Shown: positions 1-7,971 of the stretch, in pieces | How the letters are laid out: the number at the start of each line of letters is the position of its first letter | Position numbering within the stretch: position 1 is the stretch's first letter | From: Myxococcales bacterium | GTDB lineage: Bacteria; Myxococcota_A; Polyangia; Polyangiales; Polyangiaceae | NCBI GenBank assembly: GCA_005777185.1 | Contig: SXNL01000022.1 | Location: 1 to 38,111 of the forward strand | Reading direction: 5' to 3' | Length of the DNA stretch: 38,111 nucleotides | Notes under the pieces: model-generated | The model's database searches: none | Told to the model about the DNA's origin: nothing | The model's input: the letters and a program-made list of their open reading frames with translations, nothing else | Program-made: the position numbers and the translations under genes

Positions 1-71
1 ACGGGCCGCTCTCGGCGAGATTTTGCGAGGAAACGCCTTCGAAGCGCACATCCAGCTCGCCAGTCCGTCGC

Positions 72-109
72 CGTCAACGTCAACGCTCACGTCAACGTCA
101 ACGTCAACG
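72..109. repeat. Short tandem hexamer tract (CGTCAA)n
   Basis: Copies of the hexamer CGTCAA occur in two runs, about 72-85 and 90-109, separated by a CTCA interruption. The tract lies just downstream of the end of the anti-sigma factor gene. The rest of bases 1-155 shows no start, terminator hairpin or recognisable gene end, so this stretch is called only as a simple repeat. Confidence 0.7.
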
Positions 110-155
110 AAGGGCAGCCCCGGGCAATTGTTGGACAGCTCTTGAGCCTTCCTTC

Positions 156-1019
156 TCACGCCCTGGGTGAGGCCGTCACCACGATCCGTTCCCGCTTGCT
201 CACCACGACACCCCCGGGCTTCTCGACGGTGACGGCGAAGAGGGTGGGGTCGACCACCTGCAGCTTCGCGGTGATCGGCACGATCACGTCGCCCGTCGCG
301 CGATCGACGTCGAAGACACCGCCGTCGACGGGCGTCTTCGCGTCCTGGTTCTTGTCGAAGATCCAGAGCTGGTACTGGGCCTTCCTCGGATCGTTCGCGG
401 CGAGCCCGCTGAAGCGCATGTAGCCCTTCTGCTCGCTCGGGCTCCAGACCACGTCGCCACCCGCGCCCTTCGCGGCCGGGTCCTTCGTGGCGACCCACGA
501 GGCGCGGACGACGTCGGTGCGCGCGAGCATCTTCGCGCGCAGCTCGCCGGGGCTCGGGGCCGGCGGAGGGACGGGTGCGCTCGTCGGGGGCGGAGGCGGA
601 GGCGGCACGACCGCGATCGGCCTGGGCTCGCGGAGGATCCACGCCGCGGCGAGGAGGATCACGGCCGCGGCGGCGACGACCCAGCCGGCCCAGGCGAGAG
701 GGCTCGGGCGCGTGGGGAACGGAACGACGTTGGCCGCGGTCCGCCGTCCGCCGTCCGCCGTCCGGACCGGCTGTCCGGGTTCGGGGGTCAGGCCCGCCGC
801 CGTCGCCACGCGGTCCATCACCGACGCGGGCATCGGCTCGACGTCGCCCATCGTCACGAGCGCCGCCGCCGCCATCGCGATCTCGAGCTCGCCCTCGACG
901 AACGCGTGCTCGCGCATGAGCAGCGCGAGCTGGGCGACGTCCGGGTCCGCGAGCGATCCACCGTCGCGGTCCACGAGGAGCTCGAACGCACGCTGCGCCC
1001 TCGGCGAGAGACTGTGCAT
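156..1019 (-). CDS. Membrane anti-sigma factor, RskA-like
   Basis: A 287-residue protein predicted to hold the neighbouring ECF sigma factor inactive at the inner membrane. The N-terminal about 100 residues are cytoplasmic and helical but lack an obvious HxxxCxxC zinc motif. One membrane segment (about 106-128, ending in AAAVILLAAAWIL) is followed by a Pro-rich stretch (PPPPPPP). A C-terminal periplasmic domain of about 125 residues has the pattern of the anti-sigma-K factor RskA C-terminal domain (YQLWIFDK, GVFDVD, FAVTVEKPGG). The ATG is chosen because it overlaps the sigma factor stop by one base (TGATG), a normal arrangement for a sigma/anti-sigma pair translated by coupling. The stimulus it senses cannot be read from the sequence. 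Confidence 0.88.
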   Translation of the reverse strand: MHSLSPRAQRAFELLVDRDGGSLADPDVAQLALLMREHAFVEGELEIAMAAAALVTMGDVEPMPASVMDRVATAAGLTPEPGQPVRTADGGRRTAANVVPFPTRPSPLAWAGWVVAAAAVILLAAAWILREPRPIAVVPPPPPPPTSAPVPPPAPSPGELRAKMLARTDVVRASWVATKDPAAKGAGGDVVWSPSEQKGYMRFSGLAANDPRKAQYQLWIFDKNQDAKTPVDGGVFDVDRATGDVIVPITAKLQVVDPTLFAVTVEKPGGVVVSKRERIVVTASPRA

Positions 1020-1564
1020 CACGCCACCACCCCCGCGGGCGCGATCGCATCCGCCAGCGCCTCGCGCACGCGGATCAAGCCGCGCCGGGCGTGGGCCTTC
1101 ACGGTGCCGAGCGGCATCCCCGTCGTCCTCGCCACCTCCTCGTGCGTCAGGCCCTCCGCCGTCGTCATCATGAGCACGCGTCGCTGGTCGGGGCCGAGCG
1201 CCGCGATCGCACGCGCCGCCTTCGCGGCCTCGATCCCGAGCTCGGGCGCGGGCACGCCGCTCTCGACCGCGTGCCCGCGCTCCGACAGGGGCTCCGTGTC
1301 GACTCGCCGCTGCCGTCGGCGGAGCCGATCGATGAGCCGTCGGCGGGCGATCATCGCCACGAACGTCGGCTCCGACGCGATGCCCGGGTCGAAGCGCGCG
1401 GCGTTCTTCCACAGGTCGAGGAACACCTCCTGCACCGCGTCCTCCGCGTCGGCCGCTCCCGGTGTCGCGCGCCGCGCGAGCGACCACACGAGGCCGCCGT
1501 ACCGCGAGAGGCACTCGCGGACGGCGGCTCGGTCACCGGCGGCGACGCGGGGGAGGAGGTTCAC
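1019..1564 (-). CDS. ECF RNA polymerase sigma factor
   Basis: A 181-residue group IV sigma-70 family protein that directs RNA polymerase to specific promoters. Region 2 spans about residues 22-90, with the DAEDAVQEVFLDLWKN core and the Arg-rich helix after it (IARRRLIDRLRRRQRR). Region 4 spans about 112-170 and carries the helix-turn-helix EGLTHEEVARTTGMPLGTVKAH. Length is typical. The start is GTG. It lies 24 bases after the DUF4397 lipoprotein gene and overlaps the anti-sigma gene by one base, so all three probably form one operon. ECF factors usually autoregulate such operons; no promoter motif was identified here. Confidence 0.93.
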   Translation of the reverse strand: MNLLPRVAAGDRAAVRECLSRYGGLVWSLARRATPGAADAEDAVQEVFLDLWKNAARFDPGIASEPTFVAMIARRRLIDRLRRRQRRVDTEPLSERGHAVESGVPAPELGIEAAKAARAIAALGPDQRRVLMMTTAEGLTHEEVARTTGMPLGTVKAHARRGLIRVREALADAIAPAGVVA

Positions 1565-1588
1565 GGCGGCGAGGATGATACGCCGGGT

Positions 1589-3076
1589 TCAGTGGGCGAA
1601 CACGTGGGAGATCGCCCAGGGGCTCGGCGTCGTGTCGACCACCGCGAGGCGGAACGGGCGCGTGCTGTGGCCCAGCACGCCGGCAGCGACCACGAACGAG
1701 CGCGAGGGCGCGAGCGTGGGCAGCGTGAAGCGCGCGAGGATGTTGTTGCTCTGGTCGGCCGGCGTGACGCCGAGGAGGAGGTTCGGGCCGGGCAGCGAGA
1801 GCCCCGCGTCCTGCGTGGACTTCCCGAAGGCGAGGTTCGCCACCGCGGGCGTGATCCCGCCTCCGGCGACGGGCCCCGCGTCGACGGCCGGAGCGTTCGG
1901 CGAGGCGTGGACGACGCGAGCACGCGCGTTCTTCGTGTCGTCGAGCGCGAAGCTCTCGGCGAACGCGAGCACCTGGAACGGCTTCGCGCCCGCCGGAGGG
2001 GAGAGAAAGCCGGTGGCGATGGAGAGGTAGCGCTCGCCGGGGCGGAGATCGGTCAGCGTGGGCTCGGCGACCGGTTTGCCGCTCGGCGCCGCCCCGGCGC
2101 CGAAGACCTTGATCGTGAGGTCGCCGGGCTGGACCTGGAGCGGCCCGGCGAGCTGACCGAACGGGAGGTTGTCGATGGCCCGCGCGCTGCCGGCGTACGC
2201 GTCGATCGCCGGCGCGTCGGGGGACGCGTGGAGCGCGTACACGATGGGGTTCTGCTTGATGAACCCGATCGCGCCCGCGCTCGAGATCGCGAGCAACGAG
2301 AAACCATCCTTCTCGCGCGGCAGCCTCCCGAGGAGGCCCGTCGCGATGACGGTGAGGTCGCCGCCGTCGGGGAGGCGGGGCGTCGTGAAGGCGGTGACGC
2401 GCTTGCCACTCGCGCCGATGCCGATCTGGAGCGCGTTGTTCGCGGGCAGCTGCACGCCGGCGACGTCGGCGAAGCGCGCGAGGCCTGCGATCTCGGGCGC
2501 CGCGACGTTGTCATCGCCGACGTCGACACCGACCGTGGGCGCGTCGGGGGACGCGTGCACGACGCGCACGCGGGCCTTCCCGGTCGGCACGGCGGTGGTG
2601 CTGTCCGCCAGGGCGAGCACGCGGAACTTCGAGTCCGCGCTCGAGGAACCGAGGAGGCCGGCGGCGATCGCGGTGGAGCGCGTCTGCGACTTCAGCGTGA
2701 TCATGCCGATGGAGTAGGCGACGGCGTCGCTCGCCTTCGACGGCGAGGCGCGGAGCTCGAAGTCGTACGAACCCTCGTCGACCTCGAGGTACCTGGACGC
2801 GTCACCGTAGGAGAGGCCCGTGATCACCGGCTGAGCGAGCCCCTTCACCCAGACGTCGACGGCCGGCGCGTCGGGCGACCCGTGGACGACCCGCACCTCC
2901 GCCTTTCCCGCCGCGACGCCCTTGGACGTCCCCCCGCCGGGGTTCGTCGGCTCCGCACCCGAGCCCGTACCCGAGCCCGAGCCCGACCCGACCGGCGCTG
3001 GCCCCGCCTTCTCGATCGTCTCGATCGTGCAGCCGGAGATCAGGAGCGCGCCCAGGAGCAAAGACGACTTTCGCAT
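1589..3076 (-). CDS. DUF4397-repeat lipoprotein
   Basis: A 495-residue exported lipoprotein of unknown function. The signal peptide ends in a lipobox (LLISGC), followed by a Gly/Ser/Thr-rich linker (GSGSGSGTGSG) that probably spaces it from the membrane. The rest is four successive DUF4397 units, each opening with a variant of VRVVHASPDAPAVDV (about residues 60, 170, 280 and 395). DUF4397 domains are beta-rich extracellular modules. The ATG at 3076 is preferred over an upstream GTG at 3109 because an AGGA ribosome site lies four bases before it and the signal peptide then begins MRKSS. It is the first gene of the sigma/anti-sigma operon, so it may be a target or an envelope partner of that system; this is inference. 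Confidence 0.85.
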   Translation of the reverse strand: MRKSSLLLGALLISGCTIETIEKAGPAPVGSGSGSGTGSGAEPTNPGGGTSKGVAAGKAEVRVVHGSPDAPAVDVWVKGLAQPVITGLSYGDASRYLEVDEGSYDFELRASPSKASDAVAYSIGMITLKSQTRSTAIAAGLLGSSSADSKFRVLALADSTTAVPTGKARVRVVHASPDAPTVGVDVGDDNVAAPEIAGLARFADVAGVQLPANNALQIGIGASGKRVTAFTTPRLPDGGDLTVIATGLLGRLPREKDGFSLLAISSAGAIGFIKQNPIVYALHASPDAPAIDAYAGSARAIDNLPFGQLAGPLQVQPGDLTIKVFGAGAAPSGKPVAEPTLTDLRPGERYLSIATGFLSPPAGAKPFQVLAFAESFALDDTKNARARVVHASPNAPAVDAGPVAGGGITPAVANLAFGKSTQDAGLSLPGPNLLLGVTPADQSNNILARFTLPTLAPSRSFVVAAGVLGHSTRPFRLAVVDTTPSPWAISHVFAH

Positions 3077-3287
3077 GGCATCCTCCAAAACGGTGATGGT
3101 CTCTTCCACGCGCCACCGCGTGTCCCCTCCCGGGGCGAGACCGTTGTGACCGGCGCCACGTCGCCGCGGGCCCTCTCCCGCGACCGGCGTTGCTGGCGTC
3201 GATGCAGGGGTCTTCGCCGGGCGCGGGCGGGTGGATGCAGGGGGGATGTCGATTTCGTGGATCCGGGGAGATTCGCGACGCGTAGGG

Positions 3288-4343
3288 CTACTTCACCCGG
3301 AAGCTCGCGACGCTCTCCTCCGCCTGGAGGCCCCTCGCCTCCGGCGTCAACCGCGGGCGCAGATCGTGGTACGCGAGCGTGACGAACTTCGTCATCGCCC
3401 CGTAGACGCATACGAAGAAGAACCCGTCGCGCGACTCGTCGACGCCGTGAAACCGCGCCTGGACGATCTCGCCCGCCACGACGACGCGCACATCCGAGAA
3501 CGTGGCGCGCCCGCCGGCGAGCTCGAGCATGGCCTCCTTGCGGGCGGCGACCTCGTCGGCGAGCGCCTCCCGACGGAAGTCGACCGCCAGCGCCTCCCTC
3601 GCGGGCTCGACCGTGACCTGGATCCATCGCTCGCCGGAGGGCTCGGCGTAGAGGTACTCCGGCCCGTGGATCTCCTCCTCCCACGTGCCCACGAGCGCGA
3701 GCTTGAACTCCGGGCGGTCGAACTTCACGGTGTCGCGCATCCCTATCGGCCGGAGGCTCCGGTCGCGTCCGAGCAGCGTCACGAGCTCGCCGGGCACGTT
3801 CCGGAGCTCGCGCGCGCACGCGAGCGCGGTGCGCCCGGCCACGTTCTGGATCGTCGGGTCGGCGCCCGCGCGCAGGAGAAGGCGCACCGTGTCCACGAGG
3901 TGCGCCCGCGCCGCCTGCATGAGCGGCGTCATCCCGTACTTGTTCTGCACATTGGGATCCGCGCGGCACTGGAGCAGGAGCTCGACGGCCTCGAGGAGGC
4001 CGTGCCGCGCGGCCATGTGGAGCGGACCGTTCCCCTCCCTGTTGACGAGGTTGGGGTCCGCGTTGCGGATCAGCAGCGCCTCCATCGTGGACGTGTCGCG
4101 CGTCGTCTGCGCGTACAGGGTCGCCGTCATCAGCGCGGTCGTGCCGTCGGGCGCCCGCAGATCGATCGAGGCGCCGTGATCGAGCAGCGCCTCGATGATC
4201 GAGACGCGCCCGAAGAAGGCGGCGATCATGAGCGTCGTCGTGCCGTCCCCACGCCGCCAGTCGGGATCGACCCCGCTCTTGATCAGCGTCACGATGTGGT
4301 CGGCGTGACCGAGCTGCGCGGCGAAGAGGAGATCCTCCGACAC
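3288..4343 (-). CDS. Ankyrin-repeat protein
   Basis: A 351-residue protein without a signal peptide. The N-terminal half (about residues 5-175) is five or six ankyrin repeats, with repeated G.TTLMIAA, GNGPLHMAARHGLLEAVELLL and YGMTPLMQAARAHLVDTVRLLLRAGADP motifs. The C-terminal half (about 180-351) shows no motif I recognise and may be a beta-rich ligand or effector domain. Ankyrin repeats act as protein-protein contact surfaces. The start is GTG, with AGGAAAG just ahead. It ends about 210 bases from the DUF4397 lipoprotein gene and is probably an independent transcript. Confidence 0.85.
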   Translation of the reverse strand: MSEDLLFAAQLGHADHIVTLIKSGVDPDWRRGDGTTTLMIAAFFGRVSIIEALLDHGASIDLRAPDGTTALMTATLYAQTTRDTSTMEALLIRNADPNLVNREGNGPLHMAARHGLLEAVELLLQCRADPNVQNKYGMTPLMQAARAHLVDTVRLLLRAGADPTIQNVAGRTALACARELRNVPGELVTLLGRDRSLRPIGMRDTVKFDRPEFKLALVGTWEEEIHGPEYLYAEPSGERWIQVTVEPAREALAVDFRREALADEVAARKEAMLELAGGRATFSDVRVVVAGEIVQARFHGVDESRDGFFFVCVYGAMTKFVTLAYHDLRPRLTPEARGLQAEESVASFRVK

Positions 4344-4481
4344 CTTTCCTGTCTACCACCGTCCGGGGGGGCGCGCGCGCGCCGTCGTTGCGCGTCGCGC
4401 AGGCCTTGCGGGGGCCGACCGTGTGCGCCACGTCCGGGATGCGACTCCCGCGCGTGCACGGAACCTGCAAGCGGTGCACGC

Positions 4482-4682
4482 ATGGAACGCTACGAGTACC
4501 GTTCGCTGGAGGTGGACATGCCCAGGCTCGCGAGCGCGAGCTTCGACGCCGAGCTGAACGCCCTGGGCGCCGACGGGTGGCGGCTCGCCGCGACGATCCC
4601 CCACGAGCGGCACGGCTACTCGCACGCGGTCCACCTCGTCTTCTCGCGCGTCGCGGCGCCGTCCAGCGAGGCGAGCGGCTGA
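4482..4682 (+). CDS. Small DUF4177-like protein
   Basis: A 66-residue protein. It begins MERYEYRSLEV and contains ELNALGADGWRLAATIP, the LN.LG.EGWELV pattern of the DUF4177 family, small soluble proteins of unknown function that usually start with a Tyr-rich beta strand. The start is an ATG well separated from the divergent ankyrin gene (139 bases). The stop TGA is followed directly by the GTG start of nnrS, so the two are probably co-translated. A longer open frame upstream is antisense to the ankyrin gene and was not used. Confidence 0.7.
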   Translation: MERYEYRSLEVDMPRLASASFDAELNALGADGWRLAATIPHERHGYSHAVHLVFSRVAAPSSEASG

Positions 4683-5906
4683 GTGGGCGCGGCGCGCTCC
4701 CTCCGGCTCCTCGGTGACGCGCCCGAACCGAAGACGAGGCCGCGCTTCGCCGTCCTCGGGAAGGGTTTCCGCCCGTTCTTCCTGATCGCCGCGTGCTTCG
4801 CGGCAGCGATCGTGCCGCTGTGGCTGCTGATCCAGGGCGGCGTGATCCCAACGATGGGCGCGATGGAGCCCGCCGTGTGGCACGCCCACGAGATGATCTT
4901 CGGCTTCTCCGTGGCGGTGATCGCGGGGTTCCTGCTCACCGCGGTCGCGAACTGGACGGGGCGTGAGACGCTGACGGGCGCGCCCCTCTTCGCCCTCGCG
5001 GCGCTATGGGTGCTCGGCCGCGCCGGGATGGCGCTGGCAGGCGTCCTCCCCGCGGGCGGTCCGGCCGTCGCGGATCTCGCGTTCTTGCCGGCCCTCACCC
5101 TCGCGCTCGCTCGTCCGCTCATCGCCACGGGAAATCGGCGAAACTTCGTCCTGATCGCGATCCTCTCCGCGCTGTTCGCGGCGAACCTGGTCGTTCACCT
5201 CGCGAGCCTGGGCGTCTTGCCCGGCGGCCTCGCGCGGCGCGCGCTCGTGGCGGGCCTCGACGCGGTGCTCGTGGTCGTCGCGATCATCCTGGGGCGGGTC
5301 CTGCCCACGTTCACGCGCAACGCCACCCAGGCGCCCCAGATCCGCTCGATCGCGTGGCTGGACGTCGCGAGCGTCGCCTCGATGGCCGCGCTCGCGATCG
5401 TCGACGCGCTCGGCCTCGAGGGGCGAGCCGTCTCGATCGCCGCTGGCGTCGCGGCCACCCTCGCCGCGGGCAGGGCGACGCACTGGGGCGCGCTGCGGAC
5501 GCGCCGTCACCCGCTGCTCTGGATCCTCCACGCCGGTCACGCCTGGTTCGTGATCGGGCTCGCGCTCCGCGCCGCCGCCTCCGTGCTGCCGTCGATTCCC
5601 ACGTCGAGCGCCACCCACGCGCTGACGGTGGGCGCGGTGGGATCGCTCACGCTGGGGATGATGGCCCGCGTCTCTCTCGGCCACACCGGGCGCTCGCTCG
5701 CGGCGTCGCCAGCGATGACCTGGGCGTTCGCCGCGGTGAGCGCGGCCGGGATCCTGCGCGTGTTCCTTCCGTGGATGCTCCCCCCTTCGGCGTACCACGG
5801 AGCGCTCGTCGCCGCCGGCGCGCTCTGGAGCGTCGCGTTCGCGGCGTTCGTCGTCGACTACGCGCGGCTCCTCCTCACGCCGCGCGCGGACGGAAAGGCC
5901 GGGTGA
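4683..5906 (+). CDS. nnrS: NnrS family heme/copper membrane protein
   Basis: A 407-residue integral membrane protein with about twelve hydrophobic segments. It has the NnrS signatures: KGFRPFF near residue 24, then WHAHEMIFGF near residue 68 and GRETLTG further on. NnrS proteins were described with nitrite and nitric oxide reductase genes and help bacteria tolerate nitric oxide stress; the conserved His residues are thought to bind metal or heme. No denitrification genes lie nearby, so here it may act in nitrosative stress protection. The start is GTG, immediately after the TGA of the small DUF4177-like gene. The gene converges on the Rho_N/TPR gene with no gap. Confidence 0.9.
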   Translation: MGAARSLRLLGDAPEPKTRPRFAVLGKGFRPFFLIAACFAAAIVPLWLLIQGGVIPTMGAMEPAVWHAHEMIFGFSVAVIAGFLLTAVANWTGRETLTGAPLFALAALWVLGRAGMALAGVLPAGGPAVADLAFLPALTLALARPLIATGNRRNFVLIAILSALFAANLVVHLASLGVLPGGLARRALVAGLDAVLVVVAIILGRVLPTFTRNATQAPQIRSIAWLDVASVASMAALAIVDALGLEGRAVSIAAGVAATLAAGRATHWGALRTRRHPLLWILHAGHAWFVIGLALRAAASVLPSIPTSSATHALTVGAVGSLTLGMMARVSLGHTGRSLAASPAMTWAFAAVSAAGILRVFLPWMLPPSAYHGALVAAGALWSVAFAAFVVDYARLLLTPRADGKAG

Positions 5907-7037
5907 TCAGGGGGAGCGATCCGCCGGCGCGCCCGCCCCTGCCTCGATGCGTTTCATCGCCGCCCACGCGAAGTCGGACGGGACGAACGTGGTCGAGCGG
6001 ACCTCGCCGCGGGGCCTCCATTCGACGAGCGCGCCCTGCTCTCGACGGTAGTCGCCGGAGTGCGCGATGGCCACGAACTTGCCGTCCTCCCCCGTCCAGC
6101 CGACCGCGACGCGGCGCACGGCCCTTGGGGGGGGGGCAGGGGGCAACACGCGCTCTCCGATCCGATGGGCGATCGCCGAGTCCTGCACCTCCGAGCGCGG
6201 ACCCTCCTCGAACGCGCGCACGGTCACCACGCGCAGCGAGAGGAAGCCCCCGCCCGCGCGCTTCTTGTGATGCTCGAGCGTGGCCTCGCGCACCTGGTAC
6301 ATGACGAACGTGGTGCCGTCGATGCGCGCGATGGCCACGCACGCATCGGACTTCACCGGGTCGCGGACCTCGTCGACGTGGGGCTTGATGAGCGTGGCCG
6401 GCTCGGGCTCGGAGGCCGCGGGCTCCTCCTCCACGCTGCCGTCGCTCGGATCCGCCTTCGTCTCGAGCGCCACCGTCGGCGGCGAGGGGGTGAACTCCGG
6501 TGGTGCGACCGGCGCCGTCGCGGCGGGCGGCGGCGCTTCCTCCGACTCCGGCGCGCGCAGGTCCTCGTCCTCGGGCCCGAGATCGCGTGGCGGCGGCACC
6601 TCCGCCTTCGCGCTCCGCAGCCGCTCGAGCAGCTCCGTGGCCGCGGGATGGTCCGGCTCGCCCTCGAGCACCTTCTCGAGCGTCTCGATGGCGCGCTCCT
6701 TGTGGCCCTGCGCGACGTAGATCTCGGCGAGCGTCACGGTGGGCACGACCTTGTGCGGCGGGCGCTTCGGGTCGGGCAGGGGCGGCGCGTTGCGGATCCG
6801 CTCGGCCGTATCGGGGAGGTGGAGGCCGCGCTCGACCACGCGCGCGAGCAGGTCGCGCGCCCGGCCGAAGAGCCCGCGGGAGCGGCGCAGCGCCGCGTCG
6901 TCGCGGGTGTGCACGGCCATGAGGATCTCGTCGACGAGCTCGGCGCGGGTGAGGATGCGCGCGCGCTTCACCTTCAGCGATTCGGCGCGCTCGATCAGCT
7001 CGTCGCGGTTCAGGGACTCGAGCGCCTTACGATCCAA
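5907..7037 (-). CDS. Rho_N-like/TPR protein of unknown function
   Basis: A protein of about 376 residues. The N-terminus (LESLNRDELIERAESLKV, then ILTRAELVDEIL) resembles a Rho_N/SAP-type helix-extended-loop-helix. A single TPR-like segment follows in the middle (LAEIYVAQGHKERAIETLEKVLEGEPDHPAATELLERL), then an acidic Pro/Glu-rich linker and a beta-rich C-terminal domain that I do not recognise. A TTG at 7037 is chosen because AGGAGG lies eight bases upstream; in-frame TTG/GTG codons at 7067 and 7064 are alternatives with no ribosome site. It overlaps the end of ribF by 11 bases, so it belongs to that operon. Confidence 0.72.
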   Translation of the reverse strand: MDRKALESLNRDELIERAESLKVKRARILTRAELVDEILMAVHTRDDAALRRSRGLFGRARDLLARVVERGLHLPDTAERIRNAPPLPDPKRPPHKVVPTVTLAEIYVAQGHKERAIETLEKVLEGEPDHPAATELLERLRSAKAEVPPPRDLGPEDEDLRAPESEEAPPPAATAPVAPPEFTPSPPTVALETKADPSDGSVEEEPAASEPEPATLIKPHVDEVRDPVKSDACVAIARIDGTTFVMYQVREATLEHHKKRAGGGFLSLRVVTVRAFEEGPRSEVQDSAIAHRIGERVLPPAPPPRAVRRVAVGWTGEDGKFVAIAHSGDYRREQGALVEWRPRGEVRSTTFVPSDFAWAAMKRIEAGAGAPADRSP

Positions 7038-7971
7038 CGGGCGATCCTCCTTCGGGTTCGCCACCAAGATGCCCGCGCGCCGCGTCCACGTCGATCAGAA
7101 TCTGCGCCCGGAGCGCCTCGAGTCCGGAGAAGCGGACCTCCCCCCGGAGCCGCGCCACGAGCCCGATCGAGAGCCGCCCGTCGTAGAGATCCCCATCGAA
7201 GTCGAGGAGGTGGGCCTCGATCGACACGCGTGATCCGTCCACCGTCGGGCGCGTCCCCACGTTGACGACCGCCGGCTGCGAGCGACCGCGGACCTCCGCG
7301 CGCGCCGCGTAGACGCCGTGCGCGGGCAGCATCTCCTCCACGGCGCCGAGGTTCGCCGTGGGGAACCCCAGCGTGCGTCCGCGCGCGTCGCCGCGCACGA
7401 CGACGCCCGAGAGGACGTGCGGGCGCCCGAGAACGGCGGCCGCGGCCTCGACGTCGCCGGTCGCGAGCGCCGCGCGCACGCGCGAGCTCGAGAACGGCCC
7501 CTCCGCGTCGCCGACCATGTCGTGGCTCGTCGCCTCGAAGCCGAGCTCGCCCCCGAGCGCCACCAGCGTGTCGAGATCGCCCGCGCGCTGGTGCCCGAAG
7601 CGAAAGTTCTTGCCGACGACCACCAGCTTCGCGCGGAGATCCCGCACGAGGAGGTCGCGCGCGAAGTCGCCGGGGGAGGTCAGCGCGACCCCGCGGTCGA
7701 ACGTCTTCACGAAGACGGCCTCGATGCCATGCTCGCCCAGCAACGCGGCGCGCCGCGCGAGGGTGGTGAGCAGGGCCGGCGGCGGCCGACCGAGCACCTC
7801 CGCGGGGTGCGGCGAGAACGTGAGGACGGCCAGGCGGAGCCCACGCGCGGCAGCCATCCGCCCGGCTTCCCGCGCGACCGTGACGTGGCCGCGGTGGACG
7901 CCGTCGAAGTTCCCGATGAGCAGGGCGTGATCGCGATCGACCGTCGTGGGGAGCGGTTCGAGCTTGCTCAC
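7027..7971 (-). CDS. ribF: Bifunctional riboflavin kinase/FAD synthetase
   Basis: A 314-residue cytoplasmic enzyme that phosphorylates riboflavin to FMN and adenylylates FMN to FAD. The N-terminal adenylyltransferase domain has the nucleotidyl-transferase motif LIGNFDGVHRGH (about residue 18), the FSPHP loop and the SSSRVRAAL motif that follows. The C-terminal flavokinase domain (about 185-300) has GRTLGFPTANL and PAVVNVGTRPTVDG. Length is normal for the family. The start GTG overlaps the stop of the upstream lipoprotein gene by four bases (GTGA), so translation is probably coupled; a longer frame upstream is antisense shadow. Confidence 0.96.
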   Translation of the reverse strand: MSKLEPLPTTVDRDHALLIGNFDGVHRGHVTVAREAGRMAAARGLRLAVLTFSPHPAEVLGRPPPALLTTLARRAALLGEHGIEAVFVKTFDRGVALTSPGDFARDLLVRDLRAKLVVVGKNFRFGHQRAGDLDTLVALGGELGFEATSHDMVGDAEGPFSSSRVRAALATGDVEAAAAVLGRPHVLSGVVVRGDARGRTLGFPTANLGAVEEMLPAHGVYAARAEVRGRSQPAVVNVGTRPTVDGSRVSIEAHLLDFDGDLYDGRLSIGLVARLRGEVRFSGLEALRAQILIDVDAARGHLGGEPEGGSPVGS

